The notes: a model not told the origin generated them from the letters alone. Shown: positions 34,896-43,289, numbered from the stretch's first letter. The stretch is 43,289 nucleotides of DNA from Desulfobacteraceae bacterium (GCA_013003715.1 JABDIN010000055.1:1-43289); one strand, 5' to 3'. Translations and numbers: made by a program.

Positions 34896-35786
34896 ATGGC
34901 CCAACATGACGATTCATTTTTAGACGAGGGTTTTCTGCGGCGGCTGGAGCAGCTCAAATTTCTCGCCCGGCAGAGCCCCCGCAGTGCCTTCAAGGGAGAC
35001 TACTCAACCTCCAGAAGCGGTGCCAGTGTGGAGTTTCTGGACTATCGAAAATACCAGATTGGAGATGACCTGCGGTACGTGGACTGGAATGTATACAGCC
35101 GGCTGGATAAATTGTTCATCAAATTGTTTCGTGCCGAAAAAAATCAAACCGTCCATCTGCTGCTGGACATGAGCAGATCCATGGATTTCGGGGAACCGGC
35201 CAAACATCTTGTGGCCAGAAAAATTGCCGCGGCCATCGGGTATATCAGCCTCACCAGCATGAATTATGTCGGGGTGACGGCATTTGCAGACGCCCTTGAC
35301 GCCACCAATCGCCAGGCCGGCGGAAGACAGGCGTATCTGCCGCTGGTCGATTACCTGCTGTCGCTCCGGGTCCTTGAAAAAACCGATATCAATGGTTGCC
35401 TGGCCGAATATGCCGCCACCAGCAAACAACGGGGAATTGCCGTGATCCTGTCGGATCTGATGGATCCCGGCGGGTTTGAACACGGCATCCGTGCCATGCG
35501 ATTCGCCCGGTTTGACATCAGCCTGATTCAGGTATTGGATCATCAGGAGCTGTTCCCGGCGCTCAACGGCCATCTCGTCCTGCGGGATATGGAGACCGGG
35601 CAGGTGCGCCGTATTATCATGGATCAGGCGCTGCTGGAGGCCTACCGGAAAAAAATAGCCGGTTTTATCGACACCAACCGTGAGATATGCCTCCAGAACG
35701 GTGTTGATTACCATGTCTATGACACCCGGCAATCCTTTGAGGATTTCCTTATCACCTATGTAACCGAAGGGACAATGTTCAGGTAA
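34896..35786 (+). CDS. DUF58 (vWA-like) protein
   Basis: A 296-residue soluble protein. The DUF58 core is exact: SRSGASVEFLDYRKYQIGDDLRYVDWNVYSRLDKLFIKLF (about 45-85). It runs on into a vWA fold with a metal-site-like LLLDMSRSMDFG and VILSDLMDPGG. DUF58 proteins are standard partners of MoxR ATPases and are thought to be their adaptors or substrates. CAGGTG precedes the ATG. Its stop overlaps the start of the next gene by one base (TAATG), so the two are translationally coupled. Confidence 0.92.
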   Translation: MAQHDDSFLDEGFLRRLEQLKFLARQSPRSAFKGDYSTSRSGASVEFLDYRKYQIGDDLRYVDWNVYSRLDKLFIKLFRAEKNQTVHLLLDMSRSMDFGEPAKHLVARKIAAAIGYISLTSMNYVGVTAFADALDATNRQAGGRQAYLPLVDYLLSLRVLEKTDINGCLAEYAATSKQRGIAVILSDLMDPGGFEHGIRAMRFARFDISLIQVLDHQELFPALNGHLVLRDMETGQVRRIIMDQALLEAYRKKIAGFIDTNREICLQNGVDYHVYDTRQSFEDFLITYVTEGTMFR

Positions 35787-37639
35787 TGACGCTGATTAAT
35801 CCCACAGCATTGTGGTTGCTAAGCTTGATCCCGGTGGTCGTGCTTATTCACAGCCTTAAGCCCAAGCCCCGGCAACTGGATGTCTCCAGCCTTTTTTTAC
35901 TGGAAGAGGCCTTAAGTGCCAAGGGGGGCGGGCTCAACCTGCGGAAGATAGTGGTCAACAATCTCCCGCTGCTGCTGCAAATACTCATCATCCTGGCCGC
36001 CACCGCCGGACTGGCTGATCCGGTGTGGGAGTTTCAGGAAAAAACCACCTCCGACATGGTGGTGGTCATCGACACCAGTGCCAGCATGAAGGCCCGTACC
36101 GAGGCCGGCACGCGGTTTGACCAAGCACGGGCGGCTGCGTTGGCGTTGACGGACACCCTCGCAGACGGCCACCGAATGCTCATCATCGAGGCCGGCCGAA
36201 AAGCCGTCATTAAATCCGTATTCACCGCGGACAACGGAAAAATTCGTGAAACGCTGAACTCACTCACGGCCACGGATGTCACCGGCGATTTTGAAAAAGC
36301 GGTGTTCCTGGCGCTCTCATTCCTGGATATGGAAAAACGCGATACCCTGCATCTGATCACGGACGGCACCCGGGAACCGATGGAACGGATTCGCGGCCTA
36401 TATCCGTATATGTCGGTCACACAGGTAAGCGAAAAGAGCGACAATGTGGGGATCACCCGGTTTGAATTCCGATCCGAACTGATGGCCGAAGATCAGTACC
36501 AGATATTTTTGAGCATTCAAAATTTCAACCCGGTGGCGGTTGATTTTCCCGTCCGGATCACCATTGACAATACCGTGGTGGCCACCTTTCCTTATCATCT
36601 TGAACCCGGGGAGGAGAAGCGCTTCGTATTTCCCTACCGCGGATTGATCGCCGGTGCGGCCAAGGTTGCCATCGACCGGCCTGATGATCTCGAGGCCGAT
36701 AACAACGCCTATGCCGTACTCAGCCGGTCCCCGGATATCTGGGTATTGCTGGCGTCCGGTGGTAATTATTTTATTGAGCAGATCCTGGCCGCCTACCCGA
36801 ACGTGAAGATCAACCGAATAGACCGTATAGTCCCTTCCTCATGGGAACAACAGGTGAGATCCAACGATATCGTGATCATCGATCGGATGGATTTTCCACC
36901 TGTTGCGACTGGGAATTTCCTGTTGATCAACGCGTTTTCACGGGATATTCCCATCCGGCGCACCGGTACGGTCCGACATTCCGTGGTAACGGACTGGGAT
37001 CGGCGCCATCCCGTCACCCAACAGGTGGACCTGGATGCCATAGCCATTCGGGACGCCGCGCTCATACAAGGGCATGATGATGTCCGGCCCCTGGTGATGT
37101 CAGCGCAAACGGGATTGATACATAGCTACCAAACGGACAACCTCAAGGCTGTTTTTATCGGGTTTGACCCGTCAAACTCGGATCTGCCCTACCGGGTGGC
37201 GTTTCCGGTGCTGATGAGCAATGTCATCAATTGGTTATATCCGGATAAACTGAACCGCTCATCTTCTCAGGTGAAAAGCGGCCATACGATCAAGATACCG
37301 CTGGATACCCGGGTGCGGGAGGTCAGGGTACGGAATCCGGCGGGGAAATGGACCCGTCATGCAGTGGCCACCACACCTTTTCTGTTTCAGGGCACCACGG
37401 ATGTGGGCCTTTACACCATATTGGCGGGTAAAAAGCGCCGTTATTTCGCCGTCAACCTGCTCAGCCCCCATGAGTCCGACATCAATGCGGCTCACATCGA
37501 AACGAATACAGAAGCGGTGGAGGGGGCAGAAGCCGAACCGGTGGCAACGGTGCGAAAATCCTTCTGGTTCTATTTGATCTTCGGCGCCGCCATCATATTG
37601 CTCGGCGAGTGGGTGGCCTGGTTGAAATTCGGCAAATAG
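35786..37639 (+). CDS. BatA-like membrane protein with vWA domain
   Basis: A 617-residue inner-membrane protein. The N-terminus is BatA-type: NPTALWLLSLIPVVVLIHSLKP (membrane), SSLFLLEEA, then a second membrane segment (NNLPLLLQILIILAATAGLADP). A vWA domain (about 90-225) keeps the metal site DTSASM and ITDGTRE. A beta domain and an amidotransferase-like region follow (about 320-460, WVLLASGGNYFIEQILAAYP), and a last membrane segment at about 592-612 (FYLIFGAAIILLGEWVAWL). With MoxR and DUF58 this is the Bat-like core of the cluster. It is coupled to the DUF58 gene by a one-base overlap. Confidence 0.88.
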   Translation: MTLINPTALWLLSLIPVVVLIHSLKPKPRQLDVSSLFLLEEALSAKGGGLNLRKIVVNNLPLLLQILIILAATAGLADPVWEFQEKTTSDMVVVIDTSASMKARTEAGTRFDQARAAALALTDTLADGHRMLIIEAGRKAVIKSVFTADNGKIRETLNSLTATDVTGDFEKAVFLALSFLDMEKRDTLHLITDGTREPMERIRGLYPYMSVTQVSEKSDNVGITRFEFRSELMAEDQYQIFLSIQNFNPVAVDFPVRITIDNTVVATFPYHLEPGEEKRFVFPYRGLIAGAAKVAIDRPDDLEADNNAYAVLSRSPDIWVLLASGGNYFIEQILAAYPNVKINRIDRIVPSSWEQQVRSNDIVIIDRMDFPPVATGNFLLINAFSRDIPIRRTGTVRHSVVTDWDRRHPVTQQVDLDAIAIRDAALIQGHDDVRPLVMSAQTGLIHSYQTDNLKAVFIGFDPSNSDLPYRVAFPVLMSNVINWLYPDKLNRSSSQVKSGHTIKIPLDTRVREVRVRNPAGKWTRHAVATTPFLFQGTTDVGLYTILAGKKRRYFAVNLLSPHESDINAAHIETNTEAVEGAEAEPVATVRKSFWFYLIFGAAIILLGEWVAWLKFGK

Positions 37640-37697
37640 GAATTGACGTGATCATCAATTGTCGTTCATGGAATCGTAAATCCGACAAGGACCCCCA

Positions 37698-40286
37698 ATG
37701 CCTTTTGTGTTTTTAAAACCTGAATTTTTTACCATTCTCATACTGGTCCCGGTGATTTGGGTGATTCTTCTGCGCGTTTCCCGTCAGCCCTTGTCCCGGT
37801 CCCAATTGGCCTGGACCGGTGGGATGCGGACCTTGCTGGTGATGATATTGGCGGTTATCCTGGCGGACCCCCGCATGGTCAAGCCCACGGACCGGGTGAA
37901 CCTGTTTTTCTGCCTGGATATTTCCGACAGTATTGCCGGTGACGAGATGGCTCGGGCGCTGTCGTTTATCCGCCGCACCACCCATGGTATGAGCGACGAT
38001 GACCATGCCGGTCTGATCGTTTTTGCCAGGGAACCTTCGGTGGAGATTGATCTGACCCGGCATTTCGAGGTGGCGGATATACAATCCAGCGTCAACAGAA
38101 ATTATACGGATCTGGCGAAGGCGCTGCAGACGGCCATCGGCAAAATGCCCTTGGCCGGGACCAGCAGGATTGTCCTGTTGTCCGACGGTAACAGCGATGC
38201 GGAAGGTGCGCTGGATGCAGCATATTCCGCCAGGGCCATGGGCATGGATATTCACCCCGTGGCAATGAAAGCCTGGTATGGCCGGGATGAAGTGTACCTG
38301 AGGACCATGGAAGCCCCGGAATCGACACCCCTGGAAACACCATTTGAAATCAATATCATGGTCATGAGTGGATCGGACACCACCGGCGAATTGATCATTC
38401 TGAGAAACGACGTCCTTTATTACCGGAAGCAGGTGCAGCTGAAGACCGGACAGAACCGGCTTCAAATCGCGGACCGGCTGGACAGCCACGGACTGTATAC
38501 ATACCGGGCGGTGATCAATGCGGAAAACGACACCATTTTTGAAAATAACGAAAATATCGTTTTTGTCAGGGGCTCACGCAAATCCGATGTGCTTTACCTT
38601 GCCGCCCCGGACAAAGCCCTGAGCCCGTTTGTCCGCGCCTTGAACAGCCAGGGGGTGAATACGACCCACCGCCCCGTTCAAACTTTGTCCCTGCGCCTGA
38701 ATGACCTGACGGAATTCGGAACGGTGATTCTGGACAATGTGCCGGCCCATGCATTGACATTGGCGCAAATGGACCGGATCGACACCTATGTGAAAGACAT
38801 GGGCGGCGGATTGATCATGATCGGCGGGGATCAGAGTTTCGGCGCCGGTAAATACGGGAAAACCCCCATCGAAAAACTATTGCCGGTGGCCATCGATATG
38901 CCGTCCGAGCTTGAATATCCTGGCCTGGTGCTTGTTATCGTCATGGATAAATCTTCCAGCATGACCGGGCGGCTAGGTGATGAGAGCAAGCTTGAAATGG
39001 CAAAGATCGCGGCGTTTGCAGCCGCCGAACGATTAAACCCGGTGGACCTGCTCGGGATAATCGCCTTTGATATGGCGTTTCAATGGGTGATGCCGGTGGG
39101 CCCGGTGAAAACGCTCGGCCCGATCGCCCGGCGTTTGTCGATGCTGGCCGAAGACGGCGGCACCACCTTATTCCCGGCTCTCGAAGAAGCGTTTACCGTG
39201 CTCAAGGGCGCGGACGCCGCGAAAAAGCATATGATCATCTTGTCGGATGGATTGATTGAAGAAGCGGATTTCCAAGGCCTGGTGGCGGACATGAGAGAGG
39301 CGAACATTACGATTTCCACGGTGGCCATCGGAACGGACTCGGATATCGACCTTATGGCATCCATCGCCGGTTGGGGTGGTGGCCGCAGCTATTTCACCAA
39401 TGACGCACGGACGGTACCTAAAATTTTTGTGGATGAAACGAGAATTGCCAGCGAAGATGTGTTGGTTGAACAACCCCTTCATCCCCGGACATTGATGAAA
39501 AGCGATATCATCAGCGGCCTGACAGGTGTCCGGTGGCCGATGATCCAGGGCCAGGTGGTCACCTATCCCAAACCCTCCGCCCGTGTCATTCTGGGGACGG
39601 AACAGGGACCATTGCTGGCCGTAAGGCAATACGGGCTCGGGCACACAGCGGCCTTTACATCCGATCTGGCTGAACGGTGGCAAAAAGAGTGGGTGCTCTG
39701 GGATCAATACAGCCGTTTCATATCGCAACTGGTCAAATGGACCCATCGAAAGGACGCGGATCAACGGGTGATTCCCCGTATCGAACGGCACTTCGAAGAA
39801 GGTGTCATCACGGTGGATATTCTTGACAGGGATAATCGATATGTGAATTTATTAAACCTGAAGGCCAATGTCTCCACGACCCGGGCACCCGGAACGTACT
39901 ATGTTACCCTGGATCAGATTGCGCCGGGACGCTACCAGGGGGAATTCCCGGTGGAAAACAGCGGTGAATACTACCTGAATCTCTATAATGACGATCCTTC
40001 CACTGCATTTGTATTCCCGACCATCGGTTATGGTGTCCCGTTTTCAGCGGAATTTATTCAACAGGATACCGATACCGCCCTGTTGAAACAACTGGCGGGA
40101 ACTACAGGCGGGAAGTTGATGGACCTGTCTGATACCGCACCCGATCTGTTTACGGCCGACACCGGCACCCATTCATATGAAACCCGGCTCTGGCCTGTTT
40201 TCGCGGTTATTTTTCTCTCCTGTTTTGTTCTTGAAATCGCCGGCCGGAAGTGGATCGGATTGATAAATTTGAATAAAGACAGGTAG
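37698..40286 (+). CDS. Large membrane protein with two vWA domains and an amidotransferase-like domain
   Basis: An 862-residue inner-membrane protein. Two N-terminal membrane segments (about 8-26 and 38-54) precede vWA 1 (about 65-190; metal site LDISDS, LLSDGNS). A beta domain is followed by an amidotransferase-like fold (about 290-390; MGGGLIMIGGDQSFGAGKY). vWA 2 (about 405-570) has VMDKSSSMTG and ILSDGLIEE, both metal-site loops intact. A C-terminal beta domain ends with a membrane segment at about 830-850 (FAVIFLSCFVLEIAG). This resembles large vWA proteins next to BatA genes. A good AAGGAC stands before the ATG. Confidence 0.88.
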   Translation: MPFVFLKPEFFTILILVPVIWVILLRVSRQPLSRSQLAWTGGMRTLLVMILAVILADPRMVKPTDRVNLFFCLDISDSIAGDEMARALSFIRRTTHGMSDDDHAGLIVFAREPSVEIDLTRHFEVADIQSSVNRNYTDLAKALQTAIGKMPLAGTSRIVLLSDGNSDAEGALDAAYSARAMGMDIHPVAMKAWYGRDEVYLRTMEAPESTPLETPFEINIMVMSGSDTTGELIILRNDVLYYRKQVQLKTGQNRLQIADRLDSHGLYTYRAVINAENDTIFENNENIVFVRGSRKSDVLYLAAPDKALSPFVRALNSQGVNTTHRPVQTLSLRLNDLTEFGTVILDNVPAHALTLAQMDRIDTYVKDMGGGLIMIGGDQSFGAGKYGKTPIEKLLPVAIDMPSELEYPGLVLVIVMDKSSSMTGRLGDESKLEMAKIAAFAAAERLNPVDLLGIIAFDMAFQWVMPVGPVKTLGPIARRLSMLAEDGGTTLFPALEEAFTVLKGADAAKKHMIILSDGLIEEADFQGLVADMREANITISTVAIGTDSDIDLMASIAGWGGGRSYFTNDARTVPKIFVDETRIASEDVLVEQPLHPRTLMKSDIISGLTGVRWPMIQGQVVTYPKPSARVILGTEQGPLLAVRQYGLGHTAAFTSDLAERWQKEWVLWDQYSRFISQLVKWTHRKDADQRVIPRIERHFEEGVITVDILDRDNRYVNLLNLKANVSTTRAPGTYYVTLDQIAPGRYQGEFPVENSGEYYLNLYNDDPSTAFVFPTIGYGVPFSAEFIQQDTDTALLKQLAGTTGGKLMDLSDTAPDLFTADTGTHSYETRLWPVFAVIFLSCFVLEIAGRKWIGLINLNKDR

Positions 40287-40304
40287 TTATGAAAAGGGGT
40301 GACC

Positions 40305-40874
40305 ATGTGTAAAAAACCTGTTGCCGCAGGGCACAGCAGTTTTGATATCGTTGACCGGGGGGTTGTTTTTCAGGAACTTGATTTAAGCCGGTCCCGGATT
40401 TTTCTGGATGCCGCCTGCGGTACCGGTAAATATACATTGGAAGCGGCCTCCAAAATCGATGAGTTCGGTGTCATCACCGCTGTGGACTTGTGGGAAGCGG
40501 GTATCCGGAATCTGAAAGAGGAAGTGGCCGTCAGGAATCTCAGCCAAATACGAGCCCTCACCTGTGATATCAGCCGTCAAATCCCCGCGGAGCCGGAAAG
40601 TGTCGATACCTGCCTGCTGGCCACCGTGCTGCATGATCTGGCCATTGAAAACATCCACATGAACGCACTACATGAAATCTTCAGGGTAATGAAAAAGGAT
40701 GGCAAACTGGTGATCGTGGAATTTAAAAAAATCGACGGTCCGCCGGGGCCGCCGATCCATATTCGATTGGCACCGGAACAATTGACGGAAATGGTATGCC
40801 CGGTGGGATTTGATTTTCGGCATCAACGGGAAGCCGGCCCGTACACCTATTTGTCCACATTTGTTAAAGGGTAG
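40305..40874 (+). CDS. Class I SAM-dependent methyltransferase at the end of the vWA cluster
   Basis: A cytosolic protein of about 189 residues. Motif I is FLDAACGTGKYTLEAASKI, strand 2 ends VITAVDLWEAGI, motif II-like is ALTCDISRQIP, and motif IV region is DTCLLATVLHDL, followed by MKKDGKLVIVEF. It is UbiE/Methyltransf_25-like. The substrate is unknown. The ATG at 40305 has AAGGGG at good distance; GTG 40299 would add two residues. It follows the double-vWA gene by 18 bp, so it is probably co-transcribed, although the repeat at 40940 ends the unit. Confidence 0.85.
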   Translation: MCKKPVAAGHSSFDIVDRGVVFQELDLSRSRIFLDAACGTGKYTLEAASKIDEFGVITAVDLWEAGIRNLKEEVAVRNLSQIRALTCDISRQIPAEPESVDTCLLATVLHDLAIENIHMNALHEIFRVMKKDGKLVIVEFKKIDGPPGPPIHIRLAPEQLTEMVCPVGFDFRHQREAGPYTYLSTFVKG

Positions 40875-40892
40875 TCCTGATCAGCCCAGAAC

Positions 40893-41045
40893 TAACGAAT
40901 GTAAAAACGATAGGGTTGGGAAAGTGTCCGATGACAACAGGTAGTGTTAAATGTCAAATGACAAAGCTCAAATTTCAAATGGCGGTATGCTATCTGTTTT
41001 AAGGATCGCATTGATGATAAAGTGAATATAAAATGCCAACGGGAT
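40893..41045. repeat. Intergenic repeat copy B, inverted relative to copy A
   Basis: On the minus strand, 40994-40940 matches 34753-34807 at 54 of 55 bases. The similarity continues at lower level on both sides (for example ATCCTTAAAA and CATTTTTACAT blocks). It fills the gap between the methyltransferase and the PAS-LuxR gene and reaches nearly to that gene's ribosome site. Confidence 0.75.
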
Positions 41046-41059
41046 ATAAGGTGAATTGA

Positions 41060-41758
41060 GTGATATTTGACAGTACGGACAACCCATCCATCCATCATTT
41101 GTTGTCCGGTCTCGGACCGGCCGTTTTGCAGAGCATCCGGGATCCTTTCGGCATAGTGGCACCGGATTATACCGTGTTATGGATCAATCGCCAGTTGGCA
41201 GGTCTGCATGAGTGTGAACCGGCGGATGCCATCGGCAATGTCTGTTATGTCAGCATGGCGCATCGGGACAAGCCCTGCACGGATTGTCCGTTGACACCGG
41301 TGATCAACACCGGCCGAACCTATATCGTGGAGAAATGGCTGGATTTTCCGGACGGTGTCCGGCGGTGGGGAGAAGTCCGGTCTTATCCGGTGCGGGGCGC
41401 CAATAAATCTCTGAGCGCCGTCATTACGATTGTTTTCGATATAACGGCAAAAAAACACGATCTTCAGCAACAAAAAGACTACTCGACATTCCTGTCCGGA
41501 AAACTCAAAGAAAAAGTGGGCGGCAACCAAGAGATCCATCTGGATGACGGCCGCATTACCCTCCGGGTCGCGCTTTCCCGGCGCGAAACCGAAGTCCTGC
41601 GGCTTATCGCCGAGGGATATTCCAACATCCAGATATCTGATTTGTTGTCCATCAGCAACAACACGGTCAAAACCCACATCAACGGGATATTCAATAAGCT
41701 TGGTGTGAACGACCGCACCCATGCCGCTGTTCTGGCCGTCCGTCACAAATTGATCTGA
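41060..41758 (+). CDS. PAS-LuxR transcriptional regulator
   Basis: A 232-residue regulator. The PAS domain spans about 18-135 (IRDPFGIVAPDYTVLWINRQL) and carries a cysteine cluster, VCYVSMAHRDKPCTDCPL, seen in some PAS domains of sulfate reducers and possibly metal- or redox-linked. A short coiled linker follows. The C-terminal LuxR HTH (about 165-228) has LSRRETEVLRLIAEGYS, QISDLLSISNNTVKTHINGIFNKLG. It lacks a receiver, so the PAS domain itself is the likely sensor. GTG 41060 is preceded by AAGGTG. Its target genes are unknown; the nearest is the vWA cluster. Confidence 0.87.
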   Translation: MIFDSTDNPSIHHLLSGLGPAVLQSIRDPFGIVAPDYTVLWINRQLAGLHECEPADAIGNVCYVSMAHRDKPCTDCPLTPVINTGRTYIVEKWLDFPDGVRRWGEVRSYPVRGANKSLSAVITIVFDITAKKHDLQQQKDYSTFLSGKLKEKVGGNQEIHLDDGRITLRVALSRRETEVLRLIAEGYSNIQISDLLSISNNTVKTHINGIFNKLGVNDRTHAAVLAVRHKLI

Positions 41759-41868
41759 ATCATTCGTATCCCCCGATCGGGTGAAGTCCGTGTCCCGGCA
41801 TTGTGTTAATATCGGTTTCATCATCCGGGCCAGTACCTGGACCAAACCGTGTAAAAAAGGGGGATTGC

Positions 41869-42090
41869 ATGAACAGACACAGACAAATAGTGGAACAATA
41901 TCGAAAAGCTGCCGAGGATGAACGGATCTATCTATACCTGGATTGTCCGGCTCTGCGTGAGGCCTTCATCGAGATCGATCGCACAGAGGCCATGAACGTG
42001 GCGGTCGAAAACCGATCCGGCAAAAAACAGGCACATAAATTCAGGCGGACGGTATCCGCGATGTTGTCCGATTGCTGCGGACTTTTCTAG
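41869..42090 (+). CDS. Small protein of unknown function
   Basis: A 73-residue, charged, soluble protein starting MNRHRQIVEQYRKAAEDERI. It has a helical first half and ends with an SDCCGLF tail. AAGGGGG precedes the ATG. The frame is open further upstream but those residues lie outside the ribosome-site context. I recognise no family. It is followed at once by the repeat fragment at 42093. Confidence 0.6.
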   Translation: MNRHRQIVEQYRKAAEDERIYLYLDCPALREAFIEIDRTEAMNVAVENRSGKKQAHKFRRTVSAMLSDCCGLF

Positions 42091-42092
42091 CG

Positions 42093-42180
42093 GATAGCAT
42101 ACCACCATTGAAATTTGAGCTTTGTCATTGCCTTTTTGCTTCGGGCACTATTTCAAACCGAATCATTTCTACATGCGTCA
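42093..42180. repeat. Truncated intergenic repeat copy C
   Basis: GATAGCATACCACCA and the following GAAATTTGAGCTTTGTCATT match the core of copies A and B, in the orientation of copy A; the rest aligns weakly up to CATTTCTACATGC. The left half is missing. It lies just before the Nudix gene, so the longer upstream frame there is repeat DNA rather than protein. Confidence 0.65.
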
Positions 42181-42274
42181 GACCTGCGGTGGTTGCAGGG
42201 TGCCGGTGACACGTGATATGGTCCTGAACGATTTGTCAGGGGATATCGCCATTAACAGAAAAAATGATACCGGC

Positions 42275-42817
42275 ATGAAAAACCATACGCTGGAGTACTG
42301 CCCGGGCTGCGGCCATAAAACATTTCTTCCGAATTCCGATAAATCCTATCGGTGTTCAGCCTGTGGGTTTCTCCTGTACCGAAATGCCGTGGCGGCCGTC
42401 GCCGCCATCATTGAATGCCAACACAAGATATTGCTCACCATCCGTGCCAATGACCCGGATGCGGGCAAATTGGACCTGCCCGGCGGTTTCGTGGATAACG
42501 GCGAGACCGCCGAGGCCGCCATGGAACGGGAGTTGGCAGAAGAAATCGGATTCCGTCCCCCGTCGCTGACCTACTTTGGTTCCTACCCCAACACCTACCC
42601 GTATGCCGGTGTCGTTTACAAAACATTGGACCTGATTTTTACCTGCCCCCTGGAAGCATTGCCGGACCTTCAGCCCGATGATGATGTATCGGACCTCGTT
42701 TGGGTGTCAACACGGGCGATACCCTTTGAGCGAATTGCCTTTGACTCCTTGCGGAAGGCATTGGCGGATTATAGTGTTCACCACCGGTGCAATCCTGCGG
42801 GCACAATCGCCAGATAA
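42275..42817 (+). CDS. Nudix hydrolase with N-terminal zinc ribbon
   Basis: A 180-residue enzyme. Residues about 7-31 form a zinc ribbon (YCPGCGHKTF ... YRCSACGF). The Nudix box is complete: GGFVDNGETAEAAMERELAEEIGF, with the REL and EE metal residues. It hydrolyses a nucleoside diphosphate linked to another group; zinc-ribbon Nudix proteins include NADH pyrophosphatases and ADP-ribose hydrolases, so NADH- or ADP-ribose-type substrates are likely. The start is uncertain: no good ribosome site precedes ATG 42275; an in-frame ATG at 42218 would add 19 residues. The start upstream at 42122 falls in repeat DNA and is rejected. Confidence 0.82.
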   Translation: MKNHTLEYCPGCGHKTFLPNSDKSYRCSACGFLLYRNAVAAVAAIIECQHKILLTIRANDPDAGKLDLPGGFVDNGETAEAAMERELAEEIGFRPPSLTYFGSYPNTYPYAGVVYKTLDLIFTCPLEALPDLQPDDDVSDLVWVSTRAIPFERIAFDSLRKALADYSVHHRCNPAGTIAR

Positions 42818-43011
42818 TCCTTGTTCCCCTCAAGCTCTTGTACTATGAAAGCAATAAAGGCTTTTTTGAACCTGCTGATATTAGGAGTTGGCAGTACATA
42901 CCGTGGGAATTTTTATGGAAGTGGTTTGATGCTTATCGTTTCTGTGGCTGAAGTTCCGGGCCGAGGGGATAGTATGGCATCAGGTCCGTCCGGGTAGCGC
43001 CGGTCCATGAA

Positions 43012-43037
43012 AAAAACCAAGCGGTTCACCGGTTTTT
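43012..43037 (+). terminator. Weak stem-loop ending in T5 after the Nudix gene
   Basis: AAAAACC pairs with GGTTTTT across twelve bases in the 294-base gap between the Nudix gene and the sensor gene. AT-rich and weak; listed as the only terminator-like element there. No promoter is clear in this gap. Confidence 0.3.
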
Positions 43038-43111
43038 GCGTATCGCCATCGATGGAAACAAGAGGACGATGATTCCCGTTGAGTTGGGTAATCTTTTTTC
43101 AGGGACAGAAC

Positions 43112-43289
43112 ATGAGTATTCGACAAAAATTGATTTTAATGCTGATCATCGGGCTTTCCCTCCTGTGCCTGATTGCCGGCTATATCGCCTATAGCCAACA
43201 GGTGGCCCAAACCGAATTGGCCAAATCTTCCAATGCGGTAATCGAACTCAGCAAGGCTTTGGAAACACGCATATACATTCAGCTTCAGT
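43112..43289 (+). CDS. N-terminus of a membrane-anchored sensor (chemoreceptor or histidine kinase), cut by window edge
   Basis: Fifty-nine residues are visible: SIRQKLILMLIIGLSLLCLIAG is a membrane segment with a basic cytoplasmic start, followed by a helix with QQVAQTELAKSSNAVIELSKAL, the usual opening of a periplasmic sensor domain. The output domain is beyond the window, so chemoreceptor, kinase or cyclase cannot be told apart. AGGGA precedes the ATG. Confidence 0.65.
   Translation, partial: MSIRQKLILMLIIGLSLLCLIAGYIAYSQQVAQTELAKSSNAVIELSKALETRIYIQLQ

Noticed and set aside
42122-42274. Longer start of the Nudix protein
   Set aside because: This stretch is part of the intergenic repeat (copy C), so the open frame is fortuitous.

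Overview
The window looks like chromosomal DNA of a free-living Gram-negative bacterium of moderate GC content. The style of the genes (very large cytosolic GAF hybrid kinases, PAS-LuxR regulators with a cysteine cluster in the PAS domain, a MoxR/vWA operon, a fused PabB-PabC) fits the Desulfobacterota (sulfate-reducing 'deltaproteobacteria'). That placement is an inference: no rRNA, tRNA or lineage-defining marker gene lies in the window. I see no prophage, transposase gene or CRISPR array.

Left region, about 1-12.5 kb, peptide and amino-acid use. On the minus strand an M24 metallopeptidase, a TPR protein and an M19 dipeptidase (cut by the window edge) form a probable operon. It sits behind an XRE-type regulator that is divergent from a PLP-dependent aromatic-amino-acid-type decarboxylase. 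Next comes a complete five-gene dipeptide/oligopeptide ABC transporter (binding protein, two permeases, two ATPases), also on the minus strand, with a strong hairpin between the binding-protein and first permease genes. The set suggests peptide import, hydrolysis and decarboxylation. A MarR regulator is divergent from the transporter. Its promoter overlaps a palindrome that is repeated almost exactly before a SAM-methyltransferase gene 0.75 kb downstream, just after an intrinsic terminator.

Middle region, about 13.4-27.7 kb. Two tandem, very large hybrid histidine kinases (four GAF domains, HisKA, HATPase and two receivers each) are paralogues that share a nearly identical 359-bp tract. An arsR-permease-thioredoxin operon follows, with a clear promoter/operator. 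Then come an orphan receiver-like protein lacking the phospho-acceptor aspartate, and a folate (p-aminobenzoate) pair: PabA followed by a PabB-PabC fusion. pabA is preceded by a hairpin plus nine U immediately before its Shine-Dalgarno sequence.

Right region, about 28-43.3 kb. A LuxR-type HTH protein precedes a long plus-strand cluster: FHA protein, secreted/membrane protein with an amidotransferase-like fold, polytopic membrane protein, membrane protein with a disordered linker, MoxR AAA+ ATPase, DUF58 protein, BatA-like vWA protein, double-vWA protein and a SAM-methyltransferase. This is an extended MoxR/vWA envelope system whose function is not known. A PAS-LuxR regulator, a small unknown protein, a Nudix hydrolase and the start of a membrane sensor end the window. 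An intergenic repeat family with terminal inverted repeats interrupts this cluster. Two copies, 54/55 identical in their core, face each other across the DUF58-vWA-vWA-methyltransferase block.
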